Below are positions 21,251 through 33,921 of a stretch of DNA of 64,000 bases, piece by piece. The stretch comes from Gymnorhina tibicen (taxonomy: Eukaryota > Chordata > Aves > Passeriformes > Artamidae): contig VXAZ01006790.1 in assembly GCA_013399875.1 (NCBI GenBank), forward strand, positions 1 to 64,000, in the 5' to 3' direction. A program made the position numbers and the translations under genes. Under the pieces are notes generated by a model, which worked only from the letters and a program-made list of their open reading frames with translations, did no database searches and was not told where the DNA came from. Position 1 is the first letter of the stretch. Each line of letters opens with the position of its first letter.

Positions 21251-24200
21251 CTCCGTGCACCCCCAAAGTCCAGGCGTGTGGTTTCCATCGTTAGTGGAAA
21301 TAATAAAACAACGCCGGCCCAGCCTGGGTGCCCAGCTTATGTCCTCGTGGGCCACGAGGGACTGGGGACACGTGTCTGGGTGCAGTGCCAGCCATGGGGA
21401 CAGTGCACCCTAACCCACGGATGCCCACGCTCCCGCTGCCCACGTGCTCCCGCGCTGCTGGCACCACTCTTGATCACCATCCTCAGCTCTGCTTTCCCGG
21501 GGTGTCGGGCACTCGCTAAACACGGGGGCCTTGCCCGGGTGAGGAGGGGTGTGGCCGGCGGGGGTAAAACACTGTTTCGCTCTACAGGCGAGTCAGGTAT
21601 CCTCATTATGAACCCTGCCTTGGTGCCCCCAGCCCGGGTGGGGGGTGTCACTTTCATGCAGGCGGTGCCGTGGGACAGCAGTCCATGAGGAGGTGGCAGA
21701 GCTCCTCCTGTTCTGTCCCAGTGACATGTCCCCATCTCTCTCCTAACACCCCCAATGTAGCATCACTCCCTTCCCAGGCCAGTGAGGAAGCGGGTTTCAG
21801 CCCTTCAAATCCCCTCAGCTTAAGAAGGCTCCCCAAAAGGAGGCACACAGGGACTGTAAATCCCAGAGATGTTGTGCTTGCTGCTGCTGCTATGCTGTTG
21901 GAAGGGCTGTGTGGAAATTTAATGTGTACTTGTTTAAATGGAGTGATAAAATTCCTTTCAGCCTTTCAGAGTGACCTGGCTTCCCTCCTACCACAGAGGT
22001 GACACTAGAACAAGCTAAGCTGGCAGAAAAGCCCCTCCATGTCTGTACATTGCCCAAGGACAAAAGAGCTACTCCCAAATGTGGCACGCATCAGCACCAC
22101 AGGACAGAAAAATGCCTGTCTATTAATACTTACAGTTATATAATCATTAATATTTATAGTATATAATGCACACTACAAGTTAAATTTAAAATACTCCTAG
22201 CAAATAGCTCTTCACTCATGTCCAGAATAATGTCAGGGATTATTTGGAGATGTTACAGTAATTTTATTTGGGAATTAAAGAATTAATTTGGTATTTATTT
22301 TATAAACTAGGCTTAGGTCATGCACCAGTTCAGCCCTGGCTATGTTCAGTAAGAGCAAAATGTTTTTTGGATGGTGCTGGACTTCTCCTGGAGGGAGAAT
22401 GGATGGGGATAATGTCTTTAACTTGTGTCTCATCCCACTGGTCTTCAGTAGGGAGAGCTGTGCTGCTTCTCTTGCACAGTTTATATGAGCAGAGGGAACT
22501 CTAGAAGTTCACTGACATGGGTGTTGTATTTGGGGCTTAATAATCTGTTTATTTTTGGTTTAAGAAAAAAAAAATGTCATAATGAATCTGCCTGAAATGG
22601 GGTTCATGCAAGTTTCTCCACTTCTCTGTGGATGCCAAAATCTTAAGATAATTTATGGTAATATTTGCCTAAGGGGAGTGATGGAAGATGAACAACTTCA
22701 TTTTATTTTTCTGTCTCTATACAACCCACCTGCCCTAGAAATTTTTAATAATTGCCAAATTCCCATTACTTAGGCATTATTTTTGTACAAGTTTTCCTGT
22801 GTCTGAACCTCAGCTGGATTCAGCCAGGAACTAGCTCACCTCTGGCTGCTGTGCTTGTAGGTGCCAGGGAACCTGCTCCCTGCAAAGCTGCTCTGTTGTG
22901 CTGCGTCTGTGAGTGCAGCCCTGCAGAGGCAGAGGCAGTTTCTTCACCCTCCCACCCAAATTCCTCTGCTTTCATTACTTTTTTCCACCCAGTTCAATGA
23001 CCGCTGGCCTTTGTCTCGTGGTCTGGCAGAGCCTGGCACCACACACACCAGAGAGACAAAGAAATAGGCTGGCTTTTCTCCCCGAGCCTGGTATGAAGAG
23101 CCCGCATTGTGAGACAGGTGGAGGGCTGAAGTGTTTTGCTCAGACTTGGGCAATGTAAAACCCCCTTGCTTCTTTAAACACATCAGCCCAAAACTCTGGC
23201 AAGGAAGCCCTGACCCTGAAGAAAGGAGCCCCAAAGTTGCACTCTCCTGTTTGAAGATCAGAACATGATTTTTAAAATAACAGAGGCAGCTGTTTGGGCA
23301 GCACTGAAAGCACAGCCATCTCACAGCCCCACACCCGTATTCAGATCTCCTGGACTGTCACAGGCTGGGTTAGGGATGATCTAAGAGAGCAGTCTTTGAG
23401 AGGACATGAGCCTGGACAAGGATCAGGAAAGTCGCTTGGAGTTGCTCATTAGCAGAGGTGGGAGAAGGTCAAGGTTTCTGGTGTTCACATCTGATCCTGC
23501 TGCTCCTTCCCATCCTATCAGCACATCATTCCAGATCATCACCTGTAAAATACAGAAGTCAGAATGATTTGGGGTGAAATAGACAGCCAGAATCATCAGG
23601 AAAGAGAATTTCAAGACTGTTTTGATCTGTAAAATGCTAATTTTTCTGTTCCATTTTAAGGAAAGGTCACTTTTCAGAATGACATCAGAAAATGGTTTAA
23701 GAAGATGAACTAGGACCTTGTCTCTGACAAGAAAAGGTTTGCTTTAATGCATTTCTTGGCTAAGGACTGAGCTAGAGATCTACCAGATCAAATTGCTATC
23801 AACAGAAAAATGCTGTCTCTTTCCTGCTGACAGAGAGCCCTATTTATATCCAGCTCTTATAGGAATGCAAATACTCTTGGAAAAAATCAGATAGTGCAAA
23901 ATTGCTGACAAACTACCTCCCCACTAGAAAAACCGAGAAACACCACTACCTAAAAGCATCCCTGCTGTCCCTGCTAGTCCCACCAGAGCACAGATAACTG
24001 GTGTAGTTTGCAATGCCCTAAATGCAAGAATTTCAGTGGTCAGGTACATATTTAGAGTCGACATCCTCAACCTTAATGCTGGGGAAATTATTTTTCCCCA
24101 AACCAGTGTTTGAGCCTATTACAAAAGCTTTCATGAGCTGATGTAAGGAAATGATCAATGTAGATGGGTTTATTTTACATCATGTATGTGAAAAAGTTTT

Positions 24201-25290
24201 TTGAGTAACATGGTCGGTGTTGTATGAGTAGATTTGGGGAACACAGGAACTCCAAGGGAATGTGTCTGTCCAGCACCAGGGTTTAGATAAAAGTGCATTT
24301 AATGCCAGTTCATGGTGGCTGCTGGGGCTCACAGGGGACTTGTGAACAAGTTTTGTATCAAGACCCCATTTAAAAGTAAATAAAGAATTTAACTTTGAGA
24401 TAACTTTTCAAAGTTTCTAAAAAGAAAAGATTGTTTCTAAAAAGAAAAGATTTTTTCTAGTGTGAATCAGTATACAAACAGTAACTCATCTTTTCTGAGT
24501 TTTGAGTGTTGATTTACATTTCCCTTGTCAGAATTGGTTCAAGATATTTGCAGTTTCACTTGTCTCTGGTGTTAGGTGGATATTTCTTGAACATTTCTTG
24601 AACAATACACAGAGAAAAGTATAAGGCTTATGCTCACACTGACTGCAAAATATAGTCTCATTGATGCTTTCACTCACTCCCATGGTTTAAATGGTTTTGC
24701 ACAAGCAGCAGTGGTTTCAGTTTGATAAACCATTTTGTTGGTGGTATGTTTGGTGAAGCTGAGTGAATTGAAATAACCTTATTTTCCCTGTCTGGCCTGA
24801 CTCTACAATCTTAAAACAGTAGAAAGTGGAAAAAGTGGATTGAATATTAAGAGTGTGCTCCCAATGATCTGGGGTAAACATAGTGAAAAGTTCAGGCGTA
24901 CAAGGAATTGCTATTTTTGCATACTCACTGTTCAGAGCAGAACAGCTGCTTTAAAGAAAGCACTCACATCTTTGAATTGCAAGCTTGATTCACAGAACAT
25001 TCTGTGCATTGAAAGACCCATGTAATGAACAGTGAGTAGGCATTCTATCTTTGAAAAATATGAACAAATAAATGGCACCATAATAGATTTATTTGTAATG
25101 GGTAACAGCTGGCTCTAGGGATAATATCCAAGTGCTTGTTTACAAAAACATCAGTTTACTGCAATACATTTTGAAACGGGCTATATCACTACGTATGTGT
25201 CACCTATAGAAACTGGTTGACTGCAGCTATGTCCCTTTACCATCTTCAGAAAACAAGTACAGCAGGAGGTTTTTTCCTCTCACAAGGGCG
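21251..25290. other. Spacer between the divergent LSS and S100B promoters
   Basis: About 4 kb without a coding exon or clear repeat. The sequence goes from GC-rich near LSS to AT-rich at about 22,100-25,200. A 17-base phrase (tttctaaaaagaaaaga) is repeated directly at about 24,412-24,450. In human, PRMT2 lies on this side of S100B; I found no exon of it here. Confidence 0.5.
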
Positions 25291-25406
25291 CCTTTCCAGC
25301 GGCTCCCACGTGGCGGCGGGTCCAGTCCCCGCGAACAGCGCTGCGGTGCAGGCACAGCGCCCGGCTCGGACACCCCGCCCCGGCTGCCGCTGCCTCCCCG
25401 TGCGGG

Positions 25407-25413
25407 CATAAGA
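25407..25413 (+). promoter_or_regulatory. S100B: TATA-like box of S100B
   Basis: CATAAGA stands in a CpG-rich block (25,290-25,560), about 25-30 bases before the expected transcription start of the S100B leader exon. It is a TATA variant, so the call rests mainly on position. Confidence 0.4.
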
Positions 25414-25436
25414 AGCCAGCGGGTCCCCGGCGTGCC

Positions 25437-25482
25437 TGGCCACGCCGCATCGCTGTGCCACAGCCCCACCGGCAGCAGGGAG
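25437..25482 (+). other. S100B: Probable noncoding first exon of S100B
   Basis: A GC-rich stretch downstream of the TATA-like box ends in GGCAGCAGGGAG followed by the donor gtgagagg at 25,483. The matching acceptor 'ccctctgatctcag' is at about 26,367-26,380, just before the ATG exon. Mammalian S100B has the same design, with an untranslated first exon. The 5' border is a guess from the TATA spacing. Confidence 0.5.
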
Positions 25483-26396
25483 GTGAGAGGGGCCGGGGGG
25501 TGCCGGGTGGGCTGTCCCCGCCTTGGGAGGGACACTGCCAGGGTAGTATCGCCGCCCCACATCACCTCTGCGGAGCCCGAGGAGAGCTGGAGCATTCCTC
25601 AGTCTTGCGGACGGGAAGCAGGCATGGCAGGAGCATGCAAAGGGCTCTTAGGCTATTTTCTACCTTGTCTGGAACAGTCTTTAAGTTCGAACACTGACTG
25701 CTGGGTGGGGGAGGACATCAGCTGTGGGATCAGATTCAGTACCTTGCGGTGGAGAAACAGGAGCCAGGTCGCAGGGCAGGAGACAGTTAGCCGAGTGCCA
25801 GGCAATAAGGCTTTTTTACTTTCCTAGGTTTTGGGAAGGTGGGTTGGCAGCTCTCCCTATTTGATCAGAGCCTCTTTTTGTCGGTTTGTCGGTTTGTGAA
25901 GTCTGCAGGGAACGCTGCAGTCCGAATTATTATCATTCCCAAGAGGGTCTCCAGATCAAGTGCGGGAGAGGGAGGTTCGAGAGGTGTTCATTTTGACCTG
26001 CTGGCACTCATCAAAACTGGTTCCTACCCGGTTCCCCTGACTGCTGGGCTGGAGATAGGTCTGCAGGCAAAGGCATATGTGAGGGGACCTGTGACAGCAG
26101 GGACAGCAAAACCTTTCTGAAGCTCCGGAGCTGATCCCATGTCTGCCCCTCTCCTCGTCTTGTGGCCCTGCTGTCTTCGAGAGCCCCTGTCAGCAGTCTA
26201 GTCTCTCGGGACCTTCCCCCTGAAGCCAGAGCTTCTGCCAGTGCTTCCTAGCAGAACGCCTTGAGCGCGGATCCGAGCTTGCTGATGCATGGGCGGAGCC
26301 CCGGGGTGGCCGTGCTTCCAAAGCAATAGGAATTGCTGCAGCTTACCCGGGCTGGCGTTCCCACGTTCCCTCTGATCTCAGGGCCACGCCACGACC

Positions 26397-27143
26397 ATGT
26401 CTGAGCTGGAGAAGGCGATGATCGCCATCATCGATGTGTTCCACCAGTACTCCGGGAAGGAGGGAGACAAGCACAAGCTGAAGAAATCGGAACTGAAGGA
26501 GCTCATCAACAACGAGCTGACCCACTTCCTTGGTGTAAGTACTGCCCTCCCCGCAGCCTGGCTGGGCTCAGGGGGCATCGAGCAGCCACTGCACTCCATT
26601 AACTCCGTCTCTCACGGGAAGCCAGCGCAGGCAAAGGGGTTTACGTGCACGGCAGGGCATTAAATCCTTTGCTCCAGCTCTACAGAGCAGGAGGATGAGA
26701 GCAACAGACTGTATGGCAGACTGGGGTGTGGGTTGGATACTAGGGAAATTACCTTCCCTGACACGGGGGGACAGCCTTGCTCCAAGGGGCTCAAGATGTC
26801 CCTTCCCAACTGCACAGCTGTGGCTGCAGTTCCCAGGGGCACAGGACAGTGCCCCACCACAGACTGGGAACAGCCATAAGATATTTGGGATGTGACTGAA
26901 CAGAGATTCAGCCATGAGAGCACTTGAGAAATGGGGACATGCTACTGTCTGGGCCTTGCTGTGGTCCTCCCCAGCTTTGGCTGCCTGTTTCTATCCCTTC
27001 AGGAAATCAAAGACCAGGAGACTGTGGACAAAGTCATGGAGGCACTGGACTGTGACGGGGATGCAGAGTGCGACTTCCAGGAGTTTGTGGCCTTCATTGC
27101 AATGGTCACTGCTGCTTGCCACGAGTTCTTTGAGCATGAGTGA
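26397..27143 (+). CDS. S100B: S100 calcium-binding protein B
   Basis: S100B is a homodimeric EF-hand calcium sensor, abundant in glia, which binds target peptides when calcium-loaded. Coding exons are 26,397-26,534 (46 codons, donor gtaagt) and 27,003-27,143 (46 codons plus TGA), giving 92 residues, the standard length. The start MSELEKAM, the S100-type loop region (residues about 18-31, [14 protein letters not shown]) and the end ACHEFFEHE are nearly identical to the mammalian protein. The canonical EF-hand loop (residues 61-72) reads [12 protein letters not shown]. Compared with human DNDGDGECDFQE, position 2 is Cys and the usually fixed Gly at position 6 is Ala. The last residue of the first exon is Gly where human has Glu. 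The gene diverges from LSS and converges with DIP2A. Confidence 0.97.
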
Positions 27144-27270
27144 ACTGGTGGGAAGCAGTTCCCTTCTGCTCATGCTGGAGAGACGCAAGGCAGCATTGCT
27201 CCTCCAGGAAAAGGACTGGGTTTGATTACAGACACCTTAGAGTTCAGCTTGTGCTAGACTTAAGCAGCTT

Positions 27271-27276
27271 ATTAAA
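27271..27276 (+). terminator. S100B: Weak alternative poly(A) signal ATTAAA of S100B
   Basis: ATTAAA 128 bases after the S100B stop codon could give a short 3' UTR. The stronger signal lies further downstream. Confidence 0.3.
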
Positions 27277-27930
27277 AGTGCTGTGGCTTTTTGAACAAGA
27301 AACACCTGTGTGGCTCAGGAAAGGCTATCAGCTAGTCCCCACTGGGGCTGGATGCAGTGAGCAAGTGCCTTGCCTCAAGCTCCTTCCCTGCTGTTATAAG
27401 TCAGGAATGTGCACAGGGCTAGAAGCAGAGGGATGCCATTATCAAAGCTTGCATGCAAAGGAAAAAGGGAAATTCAAGGAGGAAGTGATGCAGAGGGGCT
27501 GGTTATGGAAACTTGTTGCTGAGCCCACTGGCCTGAATGGGAAGGTTCCCAGTGATTCCTGTGGGCTCTATGCCTGGCATTAACCCAGGAAACCCAGCTC
27601 TTGTCCCCTCACAGGTGCTCAGTAGAGCCCACCCATTTCTTGGCACATTGAGACACCCTTGGCTTGCAAGGCAAAGTATAACAATCTAAAAGCATAACCA
27701 TCTAAAAGCATAACCATCTGACGGCTCAGTCTTTTCTCTTGTTGATCAATCCTGCTTTTAGCAGCCTGCAGAACTGGAAGCAACAGCATATGAGGCTCCT
27801 GCACTGGGATCAGCTGCTGGGCCTGGGATATGCCTTGACAAGGTGTCCAGGCTGAGTCAGAAGGGAAGGGGGATTGGCCCAGTGTGACCACAGACCAGGC
27901 ACAGCCTCCTGAGTGTGTGGAAATGACCAG

Positions 27931-27936
27931 AATAAA
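27931..27936 (+). terminator. S100B: Probable S100B poly(A) signal AATAAA
   Basis: AATAAA stands 788 bases after the stop codon and is followed by a GT-rich stretch (atgttggtttggcctctggtg). This fits a 3' UTR of about 0.8 kb, similar in size to the mammalian one. Confidence 0.55.
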
Positions 27937-27949
27937 ATGTTGGTTTGGC

Positions 27950-29408
27950 CTCTGGTGAAAAACGTGTCCTTTTGTGCCAGGCTGCTCTGCACTGAGAGAG
28001 GAAGGCTGGGGGATCAGGCCTGAAGCACTGCTACAGCTCATGCCCCTGAGTTTCTTGTTGGGCATCGACCCCTCATTTCCTCCCTGGTGTCACTGTGACT
28101 GGCCAGACAGCCCATGACTGTCACAAGCACCATGTTCCACCTGGCTGCCCACACTGCCAGGTGTACCTGCTGGGACAAAGGAACTGGTGGGAAGGCCCCT
28201 CTGCAGGATGTGACTGCTGCTACCAGGGTCATCCAGAGGCTTGCAGTGGTGAGCCTTTGCAAAGCCTCAACTTAACCCAGGAAAACCTCCCCAAAGCTTA
28301 TGTTTCTGCCTTTTCAGTCTGCACCTGCATTCAGCTCAGCAGTATCTGTGAGTTGGGCCTTCCTGGCCTGCAGCATTAACAGTGACAGATTCACAGCAAA
28401 GATGCTCTCAGATGGCACTGGGTTTACCTCATTCCATATTTTATAATGATTTCATGCACAAAATGACAACTTTGGACAGAGACCATCTTGCTATTCTCAC
28501 CAGCCTCCCCCAGGCTGTGCAAGGGGACACTAAGGCAGAGCCAGGCATACGAGGGACAGCATCTTGTCCTAACACCTAACACAAAAAGCCATTTTGCCAT
28601 CCCAGGGTAGTGCTCACTTGATGAGAAGCTGTTTAGCATCCAAGTTACTTCCACCACATTTTTAACATCCTCCTCAGGTCTCAGTTCAGCTGCTTTCAAC
28701 ACTGGTACAGACCTGAGGCCATGTGTGAGAAAAATGGGTGGGGACACCGTCTGTCTCCGTGTCCCCAAGGTGAGGCAGGGTAGACAGGACTCTCTGGACC
28801 GTCTCTCAAGCCTGAACCTGAGTTCAGCAAAGGGCTCTGATGTTTCAGTACAAGGGTCTGCCCGTGAACCACATTTGAGAGTCATGCTTTTGACTCTATG
28901 AAGAGGATTCAAATTAATTTCCCACCAGGAAGGACACCAACAGTATTCTACTTATCAACAGTAGTAAAGCTGAAACAAAGAGCAGTACAGCAACAGGAAG
29001 GGCCTGAGATTTTTAAAAGATGCAGATTCACTTCTGAAACTAGAAAAGTGTCAGAGGGGCAGATTTTGTACATCCATGCTGTTTTGTACCTCTGCTGAAA
29101 CACGTTTTCAGAATTTAAAATGCTGCAATTACTTTCTGCTCTGGGAGATTAGAATCTGCACTTTTATGATCTCCCCAGATAATTTTAGGAGATGTGCATC
29201 TGTGAAAGGGAACCCTCTCCCTGGATCAGACAAAAAATTACCAGCACTGTAAGAGCACTTACAGACAACCCTCCCCTCCCAAATGTTCTTCCACACAGGA
29301 TCTTACCAGGAGTGCTGATTGTTGTTCACCTAAAAAAACATATACTTCATCTTAACTGTTGATGGAAGTGGATCCAGTCTGAATCATTCAAAAGCAGAGC
29401 TCATGTGC
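27950..29408. other. Intergenic downstream of S100B
   Basis: No exon or clear repeat seen. The longest frame (minus strand, 28,424-28,912) has no family resemblance. Confidence 0.45.
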
Positions 29409-30803
29409 TGTCATGGGTTAGAACAGTTTGGAGTTTTAGTTAAGGAAAAAAAGAATTCCAGCAGCCAAAGAAGTGATGTTTTTTGCAAGGGGCTGTTGTA
29501 ACTTCCTCCAGACCTGACAAAACTAATAATTTGGCTAATTTGAATGTTGACAACTCTGTTAAGCTACTTAAGAATCTGGACATGCCTCTGTAAAAAACCC
29601 ATTTAAAGACGAACAAAGCTGGGAATCGCTCTCTTGCTTCCAGCCCTTGGACAGGTAACTGGGCCTGGCCACTGGGCCCGGCGGGGGCCGGGCCACGGCC
29701 CGCGGCTCCGTGCGGGCCAGGATAGCCTCCTCTCCGGTCCGGCCGCAGAAATGAACTTTACACCGAGACCAGCTCCGGCCACTGCCCGGCAGAGATCATG
29801 TGGTCACCAGAGACAGAGAAGTTCAAAGCCCAGGCCCGGGTAAGATTAACCCTTTCTGTGCTCTAAGTTCCCCAGAAGAGATGAAACCTGCAGACATCAA
29901 TCCTCTCCCAGGTCAGAGGAAAGGGAAAGGCAAAGACACGTAAATAGACACCGTGATAGTGACACCAAAGTCAGTGAAGAAGAAAGAGCTGAAGCCCAGA
30001 GGGAGGAGATAGAGGAGAAGCTTTAAACCTGAAAGCTGAAATTCTTTTATAAAGCTATGGTGATGGACTATGATACATCAGAGAACCCCTTGTAATTTTG
30101 TGATAAGTATGGGGGGATGGAGCGTTCAAACTGCAGCCACAAGCAAAGGTGCCTGTGCTGAAATATGTAAATGTTGAAGTAGCTGTGATCCAATGAGAAG
30201 CCTGAACAGAGAGAGAGATAGTGAAGTGAAAGTGAGAGATGAAGTGAAGACCCTTGCTCCCAGAGGACGACCTCTGTTCCTAGAGATGAAAATGATCCCA
30301 GATGTAGATGAAGAGAACCTTTGCTCTTGAACAGCGCATCCTTAAAATAGTACCCCATTAGCTAAGATGGAACCCTCGAAAACAGCTGTGGGGAAAGCTG
30401 TAAGTCGAGGGAAGGGACTTTTCACATGCCAGCAGAAAACCACCCCGGGCGGCTGTTGTGCTGTGACATTGGAAGCCACGAGAAGACTGTTTCTTGTGGA
30501 GAAGCCCCATAGCATGGGCAAAAGAGACTCCTCTCCCTAAGTGAACTGATGAAAGACTATTATAGAGGTGGCAAACTGGCTGAAATAATCCCAAATTTAT
30601 GTCTTTATGTTTTTAAGTGGGAGGAGGGAAGAGGATAGGGGGAAGAGAAGTGTTCTGGAAGTTTATTCTGATCCTTATTATTCCTTTTTCTTTTAGTTCT
30701 GTTAATAAACTTCTTTATATTCTTTAAGTTTGGAGCCTGCTTTGTATTCCTCCTAATCCTCCTTATCTCACAGAAGGTAAGAAATGTGAACAAAACCACT
30801 ACA
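29409..30803 (+). mobile_element. Solo ERVL-type LTR, copy 2
   Basis: This 1,395 bp element matches the LTR at 13,160-14,550 along its whole length, at about 98% by eye, in the same orientation. It starts TGTCATGGG and ends CCACTACA. I found no clean target duplication: the left flank ends tgtgc and the right flank begins ctgaa. The 49 bases after the end (30,804-30,852) finish in a second copy of the LTR end pattern, GAACTGAACCCGCTACA. The real right border may therefore be 30,852, or some internal sequence may remain. Confidence 0.8.
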
Positions 30804-30852
30804 CTGAATTGGTGTTTCTGCCTGGTTTTGAACTGAACCCGCTACACATGCT

Positions 30853-33134
30853 GACAGCAAGGAAAAAAAAATATGGTTTTCTTCCCACAAATGAGGTGTG
30901 GACTTATACAGACCCCAGAAAAGGAACAGAACCAACCCCAGCACCGTCATTCGCGTTTGGCAGAGAAAAGTGGCAGAAATAAATAATGATTTTGCAGTTA
31001 ACCTTTGCTAGACAAGTTTCAAGGAATGCTAGAAAAATAGCACTTTTATGTTTAGGAGAGAACAGGGTTAAATAAACCAGAAGTGACTGGAAGAAAATGC
31101 AGTGGTGTATATTATTTTAATAACATATACTGAAATACAAAAAAATAGAACTCTGCTAATATGGCACTAGCATAACCACATCACACCGTAAAACCTGGTG
31201 TCCCTGGTTCCTCCTAAACAAAACAAAGATAACACAAAATCCAAACACAAACACAAAATCTGAAGATTGTAGCAAAAACCCACATTAGAATTGGTCATGA
31301 CAAGGAATTCTGGCTTGCAAATATCCCATTTGAAATATCTGACCACATAAATATTTTTAAAGTATATTAACCAGCTGCTTCCCTTTTTCCACTAATAAAG
31401 TCCTGGGTAACAATTAATAATAAATAAGGGCATTAAAGCAACCTCATAGTACTGTTGCTAAAGTGTCATAAAGATTTTAAAATGCTGGTATGAAGTGCTG
31501 GCTCACAAAGAATGCTGATGCAATAAAGGCAGATTCATTAATGTTTACAAGGTTTTTTAGTACTCACTTGCACCCCAGAATAAATCTGAAACATTCTGCT
31601 TCAACAGCATTCCTTCAGTGTACTGAGGGCCAGAGAGCCAGTGACAGCAGAATGTTAGTTCAGGAGACAAGGCTTAGAATTGCCTGGTTAGTACATTTTA
31701 TATTCCCACAAATCAGGTAAAAATCCACCTACCCACCAACCAACCAACCAACCAACCAATCAAAATATCATCCTTATACCTTTACTACGAGCTGGGATTT
31801 CAATGTCACACTCATTCAATTTAAGATGAATTACAGATTTTTGAATCCTGTCCTCATTAGTTTTGAGAAAGGTAAGTTCCTTTGGCATTGAAATCCAGCA
31901 TGCTTTAAACACGTCACACACAGCACTTTCTGGATGCGAGGCACAATGCCTGGCTGGAATTAAAAGTGAGAAAAACAGCAAAGGCTCCAAGATGTCATTG
32001 TCTCGTTATGTGCAGTGCTTTTAGACACAAATCACATTTTTCAGGATCAATGTGTGCTTGTTTCCTAAATCTACTGTCTGTACAAATGGTTTCTGTAGGT
32101 GCCTCACCTCTCTTGCCTTTTCAAACAAAACATTTGCCTTCTTTTAAGAGACTACAACTTAATTTACTCCCATAAACAAGGATCTAAGTAAAAGCAGGTG
32201 CTTTAGTCAGGAATCCTTGAAAGTCTGGGTTAAAAAATGCAGATGACATGAAAAAAACTCCCAGAGCTCCTTTCCAAGATGGAATGCCCTGTAACCACAC
32301 AGTGTTCTGCACGCTGTGGGCTGATCGTGGGCCCAGCAGTCTGACCCATCTGCTACACCCCGAAGAAGTTTTTGCATTGAACTTTGTGTCAGAGAAAGGA
32401 AACCACTTGGAAACACACTCTGGAAGTAATGCTGGTGCAGCACATCCTTTTGTCTGGATAAAAATTAAACCAGACACCCTACCTCCCATGAGCCACATTG
32501 CAAGAGGGGCAGGAAAAGTTGTTTTATGGACTTTTTACAGCCTTTCCAAACTGCTACAGCTGTTGGAAATGATGTAACTTTAAAATTTTTTAATTAATGG
32601 TTTTAATAAATTTTGTTTTAATTAATCATAACCAGTTTATTAATCATAAGCAGTGCATTAGTCGTATCACTTTTAGCCAACATTTAGCAAACTTGTCTTA
32701 AGTGACTTTTATGGGAACACAGCTTGGGAAAATTACTGAGACGTTAGTTTTGATAAACTAACTCTGATATGCTTCAATGAACAAAGCCTGGGAGAGAAAG
32801 ATGTATTGTTGAAGCTGGACATCTGGAATGCAGAATTTATGGACTATGAGGACATTTTGCAGAAACCAGAAGAGACTAACAAAGACTGTGTCTGTGTGTT
32901 GAAAAGTCACTACTGGAAGAAACAGATACTAAAACCCCTAAAAATATGGACTAATTAGCATGAACAGCGAGGAATCAATAACCAATAGAGGACAGTATAC
33001 TAATAAATGAAAGAGAATTATGCAATTTAAAACCAATGAACATTAATTTGTTTGCTAAAAATGTAGGAATAGGTGAAAAAGTTTTCTATCAGTGTCTGTG
33101 TAGAGGCTAGAATTTTGTCATCCACTTACAAACC
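30853..33134. other. Intergenic, AT-rich
   Basis: No gene seen. A short (CCAA)n run lies at about 31,733-31,762. The stretch 32,575-32,690 is very AT-rich, with repeated 'ttaattaat' and 'aatcataa' phrases. Confidence 0.45.
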
Positions 33135-33198
33135 TTGGCCGGGAATAAAGTACTGCCTCACTCTGCAGCACTACAAAGACACTGTTACAGGGTTTTCT

Positions 33199-33460
33199 TT
33201 ATCCTGACAGTTCCAGAGGATTTTGGTAGTGCAGCGGCTGCTGTGGGTCAGCCGGATGAGGTTGCTGGAAGGCATCATCCCGGTCCTGCTGTTTCTGCTT
33301 ACGCTTTTCCTTTTCAGCTAGTCCTTTCTCCTTAGCAGTCATCAGCCTGGATTGGGCATCAGGCCTCTTTCTGTCCAGCCGGTGCCTTCTGCAATGTTTT
33401 CGAAGGGTATAAACTTCGGTGGACGTCCGGCTGCAAACCAAGCAGGGGCATGGCCAGTCT
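33199..33460 (-). pseudogene. Orphan open frame with a C2H2-zinc-finger-like start and a charged tail
   Basis: Read on the minus strand, a frame of about 85 codons runs into a TAA at 33,199-33,201. It contains CLVC, 12 residues, then HCRRH, which has the C-x2-C-x12-H-x3-H spacing of a C2H2 finger with a Leu at the expected place. A Lys/Glu/Gln-rich stretch follows (AKEKGLAEKEKRKQKQQ). Upstream the frame is closed by a TGA before the finger, and I saw no good acceptor. It may be a gene fragment, a retrocopy or chance. It lies just beyond the likely DIP2A 3' end and I do not recognise the protein. Confidence 0.25.
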
Positions 33461-33915
33461 ATGCCTGGAGCTGGAGCTCAGAGGCCCTGAAAAGGCTCAG
33501 CCACGCATGGAGCAGCTGCTTAGTGGCACCATGGCAGTGACATCATAACAGCTATGCCCCGCCAGCCCCATGGCAGTGATGTCATACGTGACATAGTGAC
33601 ATCAGCACTGCAGCTTCGCAGAGGTTCAAAACACAGGAAATTCAGGACCATCAAGGCTTTACAACTGCTTTACCTGCAAAGCAACTGCAGTGAAACTTTG
33701 CAGAAAAAGCTCTTAAGGCATTAAACTGTCTGAAATATGAGTGAGAGCTGTGCTAAGCCAAGGTTTTGATCTAACAGCCTAAGTTTCAGCATTCATCAAG
33801 TCAGATTGGCAAGAGCTGTTTTGAAATGTTTAATAAGCTTTTTGTTTTAAGATTTACTTTACAAGGCAACTTGTCTCACTTTCACCAGTATCTCAATACA
33901 AAAGTCTTACAACGC

Positions 33916-33921
33916 TTTATT
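33916..33921 (-). terminator. DIP2A: Candidate distal DIP2A poly(A) signal AATAAA
   Basis: TTTATT on the plus strand gives AATAAA on the DIP2A strand, about 1.63 kb after the stop codon. The 1.6 kb between contains no coding exon and reads like a long 3' UTR. Confidence 0.4.

Noticed and set aside
21251..25290. PRMT2 exons expected beside S100B from human gene order
   Set aside because: I found no frame resembling PRMT2 in this spacer on either strand.
29404..30808. Target-site duplication for LTR copy 2
   Set aside because: The flanks tgtgc and ctgaa do not match, and shifting the right border to 30,852 does not give a clean match either.
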